Positions 6,336-13,519 of a DNA stretch of 17,088 bases are shown one piece after another. Source of the DNA: an uncultured Fusobacterium sp. GTDB lineage: Bacteria; Fusobacteriota; Fusobacteriia; Fusobacteriales; Fusobacteriaceae. The notes under the pieces are model-generated. The model was not told the DNA's origin. It was given only the letters and a program-made list of their open reading frames with translations, and made no database searches. Location of the stretch: positions 1 through 17,088 of the forward strand of contig NZ_CAJKIS010000048.1 in NCBI RefSeq assembly GCF_905200055.1, in the 5' to 3' direction. A program made the translations under genes and the position numbers. Numbering within the stretch: position 1 is the first letter of the stretch; each line of letters begins with the position of its first letter.

Positions 6336-7340
6336 CTACTGTGCTACAATTTGATACTCTTTTATTTTTCTCTCTATCTCTTCTATATCTACTGGTGCTA
6401 CCTTTACTACTTGATTATTTACTTTAACCTCAATCTCACTTTTTCCCTTAACTTTAGAATATCTTGAGAATAACTCTGCTACAAACTTTTTATCCTCATC
6501 TGTAAAGTTACCATATCCTAAAATACGAGGTCCTCCTACTTTACAACCTGCTACATGAAGAGTTCCTTTTTCCTTATATTCTTCTATTCTACTATTTCCC
6601 TCTTCATCTCTACCTACAAACAGATATTTTTTTTCACCTAATCTATAGAATCTTGTTTTCTTTATAAGATGGAAAAGATATGAATGTTCTTCATTCATAA
6701 GTCCATCTTTTTCGATTATCTCTAGTCTATCAGAATATGCTGGATCTGTCAATAGGCAACCTCCACCTGGAGTTGGATATTCTACAAGTCCATACTTTTC
6801 TGTAAGTTCCATCTGCTTAGCTCTACTTCTTCCTTGAATATCAAGAAGTTGCTCTCTATCTACCCAACCCTCAAGTTCTGCTTTGCTTGGTGGTAGTAAT
6901 TTAGCTGATAGAGGTCTTAATATTAAGTCATCCATTCCTGATAGAGCTTTTACTTTTTCTAAGGCTGCTGAGTTTTGTGACATAGGTCTTTGTCCTAAAA
7001 CCTCTCCTGAAATTACAAATTGAGCCTCATATTTCTCAAGAAGTTCTCCAGCTATTTTAAACATCAACGAATGGCAATCTATACATGGATTCATATTTTT
7101 ACCTCTTCCATATACAGGATTTTGCATCATATCTGTATGTCTCTTCTTAAAATCTATATACTCCAATTGTATTCCCAATTGTTTTGCCATACTTTCAGCT
7201 TTCTCATTCTTTCCACCAAAGAAATGAGAAACAAAATTTAAACCTATAACCTCAATTCCTTGATCTTTTACCACTTTAACAGCTAAGGCACTATCTAGTC
7301 CTCCTGAAAAAAGTGCCAATGCTTTTATCTTTTTCTCCAC
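6336..7340 (-). CDS. PP-loop tRNA sulfurtransferase-like protein (MnmA/ThiI-related)
   Basis: 334 residues. The N-terminal PP-loop SGGLDS at 12-17 is followed by a CxxC pair C86/C89 in 'NPCIDCHSLM' and a third Cys C195 in 'PGGGCLLTDP', the layout of an ATP-using tRNA thiolase that could hold an Fe-S cluster. 'VAGCKVGGPRIL' near 263-273 and the C-terminal tail resemble a DUF814/NFACT-type RNA-binding extension seen on some of these proteins; that part is less certain. The start codon is GTG (7340-7338), overlapping the sepF stop TAG by one base, with GAGG upstream, so translation is probably coupled to sepF. It may be annotated as ThiI-like or as a predicted 2-thiouridylase. The substrate tRNA position is unknown. 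Confidence 0.72.
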   Translation of the reverse strand: MEKKIKALALFSGGLDSALAVKVVKDQGIEVIGLNFVSHFFGGKNEKAESMAKQLGIQLEYIDFKKRHTDMMQNPVYGRGKNMNPCIDCHSLMFKIAGELLEKYEAQFVISGEVLGQRPMSQNSAALEKVKALSGMDDLILRPLSAKLLPPSKAELEGWVDREQLLDIQGRSRAKQMELTEKYGLVEYPTPGGGCLLTDPAYSDRLEIIEKDGLMNEEHSYLFHLIKKTRFYRLGEKKYLFVGRDEEGNSRIEEYKEKGTLHVAGCKVGGPRILGYGNFTDEDKKFVAELFSRYSKVKGKSEIEVKVNNQVVKVAPVDIEEIERKIKEYQIVAQ

Positions 7341-7873
7341 TATTTTTCCTCTCTTCCAAAATCTAAAATTGTTCTTCCTCTGCTATCTTTTTTACCTTCA
7401 TAGTATACTTTCATGCTCTTAGGTACAGCAGTATATACTTTTTTGCTTATCTCAATAAAACTAGCTCCTTTTATGCACATTGCTCCTGCTAAAAAATCCA
7501 TTAATCTTTGAGCAGTATGAAGATCCAAATATTCAAGATTTAATGTTACCATCTTATCATTTTTTATATATGTAGCTATCTTTTTACAATCAGCAAAAGT
7601 TTTAGGATCTACAAATATAGTTTGATAATTTCCTCCCGCATTTAACTCTGATTCTAAAGTAGATACACTACTTCCTTTATCTCTAGTTGGTGTTGGAACC
7701 TCTTTTTGAACTGGTACTTCACTTTCTTTTCCGGCGTTTACCTCTATTATTCCTGTATCTTCTATACCATCTAATTCCTCAAGTTCATCTATTGTTCCAA
7801 CTTCAGGATTATCTATTCCTAAAAGTTCTTTTAAATCTTGAATTACCTTTATTCCACCATTTTTCTTTTTCAT
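7340..7873 (-). CDS. sepF: Cell division protein SepF
   Basis: 177 residues. The C-terminal SepF domain spans about 84-155 ('IFVDPKTFADCKKIA', then 'DLHTAQRLMDFLAGAM', 'ISKKVYTAVPKSM'). It forms rings that bind the FtsZ tail and anchor it to the membrane. An acidic, low-complexity linker (about 22-82) precedes it. The N-terminus has a candidate amphipathic stretch (8-19) in place of the more common Phe-rich tip. The ATG at 7873 follows GGAGG. yggS ends only 9 nt upstream, the same sepF-yggS neighbourhood known from the ylm clusters of Gram-positive bacteria. FtsZ itself is not in the window. Confidence 0.92.
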   Translation of the reverse strand: MKKKNGGIKVIQDLKELLGIDNPEVGTIDELEELDGIEDTGIIEVNAGKESEVPVQKEVPTPTRDKGSSVSTLESELNAGGNYQTIFVDPKTFADCKKIATYIKNDKMVTLNLEYLDLHTAQRLMDFLAGAMCIKGASFIEISKKVYTAVPKSMKVYYEGKKDSRGRTILDFGREEK

Positions 7874-7882
7874 CTCTACCTC

Positions 7883-8560
7883 CTACTGAAATATCTTTCT
7901 TCCTATTCTTACTAATGTAGCTCCCTCTTCTAAAGCTATTTTATAATCATTTGTCATTCCCATTGACAATTCTGTCAATTGACCATTAAAATATTTACTG
8001 TTTAGTTCATCTTTTATCTCTCTTAATCTCTTAAATACCCCTCTTACTAAAACCTCATCATCAGTAAAAGGTGCCATAGTCATTAATCCCTTTACATTTA
8101 TATTCTTTAATTTCATTATTTCAGGTAACTCTTTGTATAATTCTTCTAAATCATACCCCTCTTTGCTCTCTTCTCCTGCAATATTTATCTCTAATAATAC
8201 ATCTATTATTCTGCTATTTTGCTCAGCTCTTTTATTTATTTCTTGAGCAAGAGATAACTTATTTACTGAATGAATTAAACTTACATATTCAGCTATATAT
8301 TTTACCTTATTTTTTTGTAGATTACCAATAAAATGCCACTCTACATCATCTATTCCTAATTCCTTGAATTTTTCCTCTTTTTCCTTTATAACTTGAGCTT
8401 TATTTTCTCCAAATACTTTTACTCCACACTTTGCTACTTCTAGCATCTCGTCTATTCCTACATATTTAGTAACACCAATAAATCTTACTTTTTCTGGATT
8501 TGGGGAGTGTTCTTCTATATCTTTTCTAATTTCCTCTATATTCTTTTCTATCCTACTCAT
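7883..8560 (-). CDS. yggS: YggS/PLPBP-family pyridoxal-phosphate homeostasis protein
   Basis: 225 residues, typical length for this single-domain alanine-racemase-like fold. The PLP-binding lysine is K32 in 'GVTKYV'. 'FGENKAQ', 'WHFIGNLQKNK', 'GLMTMAP' and 'LSMGMTNDYKIALEEGATLVRIG' are all family signatures. It has no known enzyme activity; it buffers PLP and affects amino-acid and keto-acid balance. The ATG at 8560 has GAGGAG upstream. It lies 9 nt after the hemW stop and 9 nt before the sepF start, so it is inside one operon. Confidence 0.95.
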   Translation of the reverse strand: MSRIEKNIEEIRKDIEEHSPNPEKVRFIGVTKYVGIDEMLEVAKCGVKVFGENKAQVIKEKEEKFKELGIDDVEWHFIGNLQKNKVKYIAEYVSLIHSVNKLSLAQEINKRAEQNSRIIDVLLEINIAGEESKEGYDLEELYKELPEIMKLKNINVKGLMTMAPFTDDEVLVRGVFKRLREIKDELNSKYFNGQLTELSMGMTNDYKIALEEGATLVRIGRKIFQ

Positions 8561-8569
8561 TTCTTCTCC

Positions 8570-9646
8570 TCACACAAATTCATCTAATACATCATTAGCT
8601 ACCATTAATCCCTTACGTGTTAGAATAAATTTATCATCTTTTCTCTTTAAATACCCTCTTTTTTCTAACGAAAGACATATATCAATATACTTACCTGTAG
8701 GTTTTACCCCTTTTTTTAAAAGTCTAAATCCTACAATATATTTATACTCTTCAATATCTTCTAAGGTTAATGTTTCACTTTCTAATATAGGTCTTAACTT
8801 ACTATCTATACTACCATAATATTCTAAAAATTTCATCTGATTTTTATATCGTATATTATCAAGGTATCCAGAAGCTCCTAATCCTATTCCTAGATACTCC
8901 TTATTTTCCCAGTATTTTGTATTGTGTACAGCCTCTTTTCCCTCCAAACAAAAATTAGATATCTCATAGTGAAGATATCCCCTTTTCTCTGCTGTATCTA
9001 TTATTTTTTCAAACATCTCTGCTTCTATCTCATTTTCAGTTTCTCTTAAAATTCCCTTTTTTAACTTCTCAAAGAAAACTGTTCCCTCTTCCCAAATAAG
9101 AGAGTATATTGAAAAATGTTCAGGTTTCATATCTAAAAGTTTATTCAAATCTTTTAATACTTCCTCTACATTTTGCCCAGGCAACGAAAACATAAGATCT
9201 AAACTTATATTATCAAATCCTGCTTTTCTTGCATTTTCAAAGGTTTCTATTCCTTCTTCACTTGTATGCATTCTTCCTAAAATTTTCAAATATTTTTCAT
9301 CAAAAGATTGTATCCCTATACTCAATCTATTTATTCCGATTTTTCTCAATTTGCATAGTTTATCAAAATCCACTGTTTTAGGATTTACTTCCATTGTTAC
9401 TTCAGCATTTTCTGCTATATCTAATCTTTTTAATATTCTCTCTACATCTTCTAAATCTAAAAGAGAGGGGGTTCCCCCCCCGAAATAAACTGTATTATAC
9501 CTATAGCTTGGATATAGATCCAACTCCTTTAATAGATAATCTACATATTTTTTTCTTTCCTCTCCATTAGATTTAAAAGAGAGAAAATCACAGTAATTAC
9601 ATTTGTTTAAACAGAAGGGAATATGTATATATATTCCATCTACCAT
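8570..9646 (-). CDS. hemW: Radical SAM heme chaperone HemW
   Basis: 358 residues. Radical-SAM Cys motif C12-x3-C16-x2-C19-x-F21 binds the 4Fe-4S cluster and S-adenosylmethionine. The Phe two residues after the last Cys marks HemW rather than HemN, which has a fourth Cys there. GGGTPS (56-61), 'NRLSIGIQSF' and 'HYEISNF' follow in family order. HemW delivers heme to membrane respiratory proteins and is often misnamed coproporphyrinogen oxidase. The ATG at 9646 follows GAGG. The GGGTP codons contain a run of eight G on the coding strand (9474-9481), unusual for this AT-rich sequence. It lies 26 nt after pgcA. Confidence 0.93.
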   Translation of the reverse strand: MVDGIYIHIPFCLNKCNYCDFLSFKSNGEERKKYVDYLLKELDLYPSYRYNTVYFGGGTPSLLDLEDVERILKRLDIAENAEVTMEVNPKTVDFDKLCKLRKIGINRLSIGIQSFDEKYLKILGRMHTSEEGIETFENARKAGFDNISLDLMFSLPGQNVEEVLKDLNKLLDMKPEHFSIYSLIWEEGTVFFEKLKKGILRETENEIEAEMFEKIIDTAEKRGYLHYEISNFCLEGKEAVHNTKYWENKEYLGIGLGASGYLDNIRYKNQMKFLEYYGSIDSKLRPILESETLTLEDIEEYKYIVGFRLLKKGVKPTGKYIDICLSLEKRGYLKRKDDKFILTRKGLMVANDVLDEFV

Positions 9647-9672
9647 AATTTTCCTCTCTCCTATCTTTTAAA

Positions 9673-11403
9673 TTATAATGAATCTACATAAACTTGGAAT
9701 CCGTTTTTAATCTCATCAAGCTTAGCTAATGATTTTTCTTTAGTACTATCTACAACACAGATATAGTATTTAATTTTTGGTTCTGTTCCAGATGGTCTAG
9801 CTGTTACATATGTTCCATCTTCAAGTATAAATTGGATAACATCTGATTTTGGTAGAGCGATCTCTTTAGTTTCTCCAGTTGCCATATCTTTTTCAACTTG
9901 TAATTTGAAATCTTTATATGTAGCAACTTTTCTTCCACAAATTTCAGTATGTTCTTTATTTCTAAGATTTTCCATTATTTTTCCAATCTCTTCAATTCCA
10001 GATTTTCCTTGTTTTGTGATAGATACAGTTTCTTCTACAAACCATCCATATTTATCATATAATTTATTTAGCTCTTTGTATACTGATGTACCAATACTAT
10101 CATAGTAAGCTGCCATTTCAGCTATCATAAGAGTTGCAACTACTGCATCTTTATCTCTTACATGAGTTCCTACAAGATATCCTATTGATTCTTCAAATCC
10201 AAATAGGTATGTTCCATCTAGTTCTTTAGTTTCAAATTGTCTAATTTTTTCTCCAATATATTTGAATCCAGTAAGAGTTCTAAATACTTTTACCCCTTTA
10301 TCTTTTGCTATTACATCTAACATAGGAGTTGAAACTATTGTAGAAATTACTGCTCCATTTGAAGGAATATTTTTATTCATTTCTAATAGATAGTTCATTA
10401 AAAGAACTCCGATTTGGTTTCCATTTGGGAATACCCATTTTCCTTCTTCATCTCTTATAGCCATACCAGTTCTATCAGCATCTGGGTCATTTGCTAAACA
10501 GATTTTAGCTCCAATTTTATCTGCAAGTTCTGTACTTAATTTAAATACTGATTTATCTTCTGGGTTTGCATATGGACAAGTAGGGAACATTCCATCTGGC
10601 ATCTCTTGTTCTGCTACTGTGTATACAGATTCAAATCCCATCTCTTTTAAAACTCTTTGTACTGCTACTCTTCCAGTTCCATGAAGTGGTGAATAAACGA
10701 TTTTAAAATCTTTCTTTCCTGGGATATCTCTATTTATAGCTTGTTTTTCTACCTCTTCAACAAATCTATCATCAACATGTTTAGAAATTGTTTCTAATAG
10801 TCCATTTGCTCTAGCTTCATCTTCAGATACCATTTTTATATCATTAAATATATCTACACTATTTACTTCTCCAACAATTCCACTAGCTTGAGGTTCAACT
10901 ATTTGTGCTCCATCTTCCCAATATACTTTATATCCATTGTATTCTTGTGGATTGTGTGATGCTGTTACCATTACCCCAGCTATAGCTTTTAATTCTCTTG
11001 TAGCAAAAGAAAGTTCTGGTGTTGATCTTAAAGAATCAAATAGATAAGCTTTTATTCCATTTCCTGCTAATACAAGAGCTGTATTTAAAGCATATTCTGT
11101 CGAACCTATTCTACAATCATATGCAATAGCTACTCCTCTTTTTTTCCCTTCTTCTCCTGTAGTTTTTAGAATATAATTTGCTAGTCCTTGAGTAGCTTTT
11201 CTAATGTTGTATTTATTTATTCTATTTCTTCCTACTCCTCTAACTCCTCTCATTCCTGCTGTTCCAAAGCTTAAATCTGTGTAAAATCTGTTTTCAATCT
11301 CTTTTTCATCATCCTTAATACTTAATAGCTCTTCTCTATCTTCACTATCAATGTATTCAGATTTTACCCATAATTCATAACTTTTTAGAAACTCTTTTTC
11401 CAT
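9673..11403 (-). CDS. pgcA: Alpha-phosphoglucomutase/phosphomannomutase (PgcA type)
   Basis: 576 residues from the ATG at 11403. The frame extends to a TTG at 11418, but that would place the GGAGG ribosome site inside the gene, so the ATG is preferred. It interconverts glucose-1-phosphate and glucose-6-phosphate. The phosphoserine is S149 in 'TASHNPQEYNG'; the Mg2+ loop is DPDADR at 306-311; the sugar loop is GFEES at 402-406; the phosphate-binding 'RPSGTEPK' lies near the C-terminus. Length and pattern match the Bacillus subtilis PgcA branch. It is the first gene of the run ending at 6336. Its divergent neighbour is gltS across an AT-rich gap. Confidence 0.93.
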   Translation of the reverse strand: MEKEFLKSYELWVKSEYIDSEDREELLSIKDDEKEIENRFYTDLSFGTAGMRGVRGVGRNRINKYNIRKATQGLANYILKTTGEEGKKRGVAIAYDCRIGSTEYALNTALVLAGNGIKAYLFDSLRSTPELSFATRELKAIAGVMVTASHNPQEYNGYKVYWEDGAQIVEPQASGIVGEVNSVDIFNDIKMVSEDEARANGLLETISKHVDDRFVEEVEKQAINRDIPGKKDFKIVYSPLHGTGRVAVQRVLKEMGFESVYTVAEQEMPDGMFPTCPYANPEDKSVFKLSTELADKIGAKICLANDPDADRTGMAIRDEEGKWVFPNGNQIGVLLMNYLLEMNKNIPSNGAVISTIVSTPMLDVIAKDKGVKVFRTLTGFKYIGEKIRQFETKELDGTYLFGFEESIGYLVGTHVRDKDAVVATLMIAEMAAYYDSIGTSVYKELNKLYDKYGWFVEETVSITKQGKSGIEEIGKIMENLRNKEHTEICGRKVATYKDFKLQVEKDMATGETKEIALPKSDVIQFILEDGTYVTARPSGTEPKIKYYICVVDSTKEKSLAKLDEIKNGFQVYVDSL

Positions 11404-11608
11404 AACCTGTCCCTCCAATACTTTATATTTTATACACCTTGATATTTAATATTATACCTCAATTATTTATTTTTAAAAAGAACTTTTATTTTTTTCTTTT
11501 TTATATCAAGTTAGAATTATTCGTTTTGTAACAAAGTATATTTGTTTTGTTATTTTACATCATTTATATTAAAATATATAAAAATTTATAAAAATATATT
11601 TTATATAT

Positions 11609-11638
11609 TTGAATTATATATATAAAATGTGATATATT
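11609..11638 (+). promoter_or_regulatory. Candidate gltS promoter
   Basis: TTGAAT at 11609-11614, 18-bp spacer, TATATT at 11633-11638. The surroundings are so AT-rich that other hexamers could serve. The -10 overlaps the left arm of the inverted repeat at 11630-11667. Confidence 0.4.
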
Positions 11639-11667
11639 TATTCTTGCATAATAATAAATATATATCA
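11630..11667 (+). promoter_or_regulatory. Inverted repeat over the gltS start region (operator or leader hairpin)
   Basis: TGATATATTTATT (11630-11642) faces AATAAATATATATCA (11653-11667), its reverse complement except for a two-base TA insertion, around a 10-nt centre. It overlaps the candidate -10 box and would fit either a repressor operator or a 5' leader hairpin. AT-richness makes chance pairing possible. Confidence 0.35.
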
Positions 11668-11725
11668 TCAATATAATTAATATATAAAAATGAAATTAAT
11701 ACGTTTTTAAAGGAGGACTTAAATT

Positions 11726-12922
11726 ATGGTATTAAATCTTACAACTATCCAAACAATGGCATTGGCAGTTATAGTTCTTTATTTAGGGAAGACTATAAAT
11801 AATACTTTTAAATTTTTAAAAGAAAACTGCATACCAGATGCTGTTACTGGTGGAACTCTATTTTCAATTTTAACTCTTATAGGGCATGAAACTGGAATAC
11901 TCTCTTTTGTTTTTGAGGATAATTTGAGAGATGTATTTATGATTGCTTTCTTTACCACTGTTGGTTTTTCAGCAAGTATTAAATTATTAAAAAAAGCTGG
12001 ATTACCTGTTCTTATGTTTTTAATTGCTGCTGTTGCACTAGCTATTTTACAAAATGTATTTGGTGTTGCTATGGCTAAATTCTTACATATTAACTTATTA
12101 ATAGGACTTGCTACTGGTTCTCTTGCAACAACTGGTGGACCTGGAACTGCTGGAGCTTTTGGACCTATCATAGAAGCTGTTGGTGCTGGACAAGCTGAGG
12201 GAGCTACAATGGTTGCTATGGCTACTGCTACATATGCTCTTATTGCTGGTAGTATTATAGCTGGACCTATCTGTAAAAGACTTATTAATAAATATAACTT
12301 ATTAAACAAGAAAAATGAAAATGACTTATTTGAATCTACTGGAGCAAAGGTTGAAATGTTAAATGCTAAAAGAATTCTTCCTTCTGGATTCCAAGTTGTT
12401 ATTGCTATGGGAATAGGTAGCTTGATTTCTAACTTTTTAAGTAGTTTAGGAATGGTTCTTCCTCCATATATAGGAGCTATGTTTGCTGCTTCTATTATGA
12501 GAAACCTTTCTGATTATACTGGAAAATTTGAGATAGACCTTGATATTATATCTATAATTGGAAGTTTTACTCTAGCAATGTTCCTTTCTATGACTCTTAT
12601 GAGCTTTAGATTATGGGAATTAAAAGAGTTAGCTCTACCATTGATATTAATGCTTCTTGGACAAACTGTTCTTATGGGAGTATTTGCTTACTTTGTTACA
12701 TTTAATCTTACTGGAAGAGATTATGATGCTGCTGTTATGACTGGTGGACACTGTGGATGTGGTTTTGGAACTACTCCTAAAGCCCTTGCTAATATGGAAG
12801 CTCTTACAGAAAAATACCTTCCATCTCCTAAGGCATTCTTTGTAATTCCTATTGTTGGTGGATTGTTTATAGATTTCTTTAATGCTGCTATTATTACATT
12901 CTTTATAAATTTAGTTAAATAA
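11726..12922 (+). CDS. gltS: Sodium/glutamate symporter GltS
   Basis: 398 residues, the normal GltS length, with about ten to twelve membrane segments in two inverted halves. It imports glutamate with Na+. 'ATGSLATTGGPGTAGAFGP' (129-147) and 'GGHCGCGFGTTPKALANM' (340-357) are the two pore-loop motifs, one in each half; the second differs slightly from the Gly-rich E. coli version in carrying two Cys. The ATG at 11726 follows AAAGGAGG. Two hairpins follow the stop, the second a strong terminator, so it is a single-gene unit. The context, with proBA and an alanine/glycine symporter nearby, fits amino-acid uptake. Confidence 0.95.
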   Translation: MVLNLTTIQTMALAVIVLYLGKTINNTFKFLKENCIPDAVTGGTLFSILTLIGHETGILSFVFEDNLRDVFMIAFFTTVGFSASIKLLKKAGLPVLMFLIAAVALAILQNVFGVAMAKFLHINLLIGLATGSLATTGGPGTAGAFGPIIEAVGAGQAEGATMVAMATATYALIAGSIIAGPICKRLINKYNLLNKKNENDLFESTGAKVEMLNAKRILPSGFQVVIAMGIGSLISNFLSSLGMVLPPYIGAMFAASIMRNLSDYTGKFEIDLDIISIIGSFTLAMFLSMTLMSFRLWELKELALPLILMLLGQTVLMGVFAYFVTFNLTGRDYDAAVMTGGHCGCGFGTTPKALANMEALTEKYLPSPKAFFVIPIVGGLFIDFFNAAIITFFINLVK

Positions 12923-12926
12923 AGTT

Positions 12927-12955
12927 TTTCTAGCTAGATCAACTCTAGCTGGAAA
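12927..12955 (+). other. Hairpin directly after the gltS stop codon
   Basis: AGCTAGA (12932-12938) and TCTAGCT (12944-12950) pair around a 5-nt loop, extended by five more pairs including one T-G to 12927/12955. It starts four bases after the stop and has no U-tract, so it is not a terminator alone; it could protect the mRNA 3' end. Confidence 0.55.
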
Positions 12956-12968
12956 CTCCTCAAAATTG

Positions 12969-13011
12969 TACTACAGTTGTATAAGCAATTATATAGCTGT
13001 AGTATTTTTTT
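12969..13011 (+). terminator. Intrinsic terminator of gltS
   Basis: A 16-bp stem: TACTACAG (12969-12976) with CTGTAGTA (12997-13004), continued inward by TTGTATAA with TTATATAG (two G-T pairs) to a GCAA tetraloop, then T7. It ends just before repeat copy 2. Confidence 0.9.
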
Positions 13012-13015
13012 ATAC

Positions 13016-13411
13016 AAACTATAATTTCCAAAAGTAGAGGAGTGTAAACGACTACTACTTTTGAGACGCAGAAACGAAGTTTCTGTGATCCTTAAATCTA
13101 TATTTACAAAACTTATATTTTTTAATTAGAATTATTCCTAATATCAGCTAAAATGGAATTTGGAGAAGAATATTAGAGAGAGTTGCGAAATCTGACGCTA
13201 AAAATTCCGACGTGTTTGAGACGAAGTCGAGTTTCGGAATTTTAGTCAGATGAGTATTACTCTCTCTTTATTCTTTGACATGGAATTTAGCTGATATTTA
13301 AAATATAAGTTTTGATAACTTAAGTTGACTAATAATCGCTAATGCAAAGGTACTTTGTCAAAACTTAGCAATGTGCTAGATAACTGAGCTTAGTTAGATA
13401 TATTATAGTTT
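13016..13411 (+). repeat. Dispersed structured element, copy 2 (complete, 396 bp)
   Basis: The edges are perfect 10-bp inverted repeats, AAACTATAAT (13016-13025) and ATTATAGTTT (13402-13411). Inside, in order: hairpins 13029-13063 and 13069-13085; a long-range stem 13107-13121 with 13300-13314; a stem 13140-13152 with 13286-13298; a stem 13175-13183 with 13259-13267; stems 13192-13196 with 13245-13249 and 13201-13210 with 13234-13243; then a tail with hairpins CAAAG/CTTTG (13345-13357) and TTAGC/GCTAG (13365-13379). All long stems are perfect. Copies 1 and 3 share the architecture or its tail. There is no ORF and no obvious target-site duplication. It could be a large structured RNA or a MITE-like element; class unknown to me. 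Confidence 0.85.
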
Positions 13412-13416
13412 AAAAG

Positions 13417-13449
13417 AAAAAAACTGGCTTCATATAGAAACCAGTTTTT
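13417..13449. terminator. Bidirectional terminator after groEL
   Basis: CTGGCTTC (13424-13431) pairs with GAAACCAG (13437-13444) around ATATA, apart from one C-A opposition on the plus strand that becomes a G-T pair on the minus strand. A-rich and T-rich flanks give a U-tract on both strands. The minus-strand fold, serving groEL, is the better one. It begins six bases after repeat copy 2 ends. Confidence 0.88.
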
Positions 13450-13519
13450 CATACAAAATAGTTTTAGTTTTTAGTTATTCGTTGATCATTTTATATTAAT
13501 TTTTATTTTTAACAAATTT

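Larger units (their letters stand above)
11404..11725. other. AT-rich divergent intergenic region between pgcA and gltS
   Basis: 322 nt with no credible reading frame. On the minus strand a TATAAT (11456-11451) sits about 48 nt above the pgcA ATG. On the plus strand a candidate gltS promoter lies at 11609-11638. A short inverted repeat AACAAA/TTTGTT occurs around 11530-11550. Much of the rest is TA-rich low-complexity sequence. Confidence 0.6.

Noticed and set aside
11404..11418. TTG start for pgcA at 11418
   Set aside because: The GGAGG ribosome site lies inside this extension; ATG at 11403 fits.
11779..12309. 176-codon open frame antisense to gltS
   Set aside because: It is a shadow of a clear membrane-transporter gene: no ribosome site, and a composition rich in Ala/Pro/Ile mirrored from gltS codons.
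13016..13411. CRISPR array, group II intron or integron attC site as explanation of the repeat
   Set aside because: There are no regularly spaced identical repeats, no domain V-like motif or intron ORF, and no integrase or cassette context.
13011..13416. Target-site duplication around copy 2
   Set aside because: Flanks (TATAC on the left, AAAAG on the right) do not match; at most an AT-rich preference could be argued.
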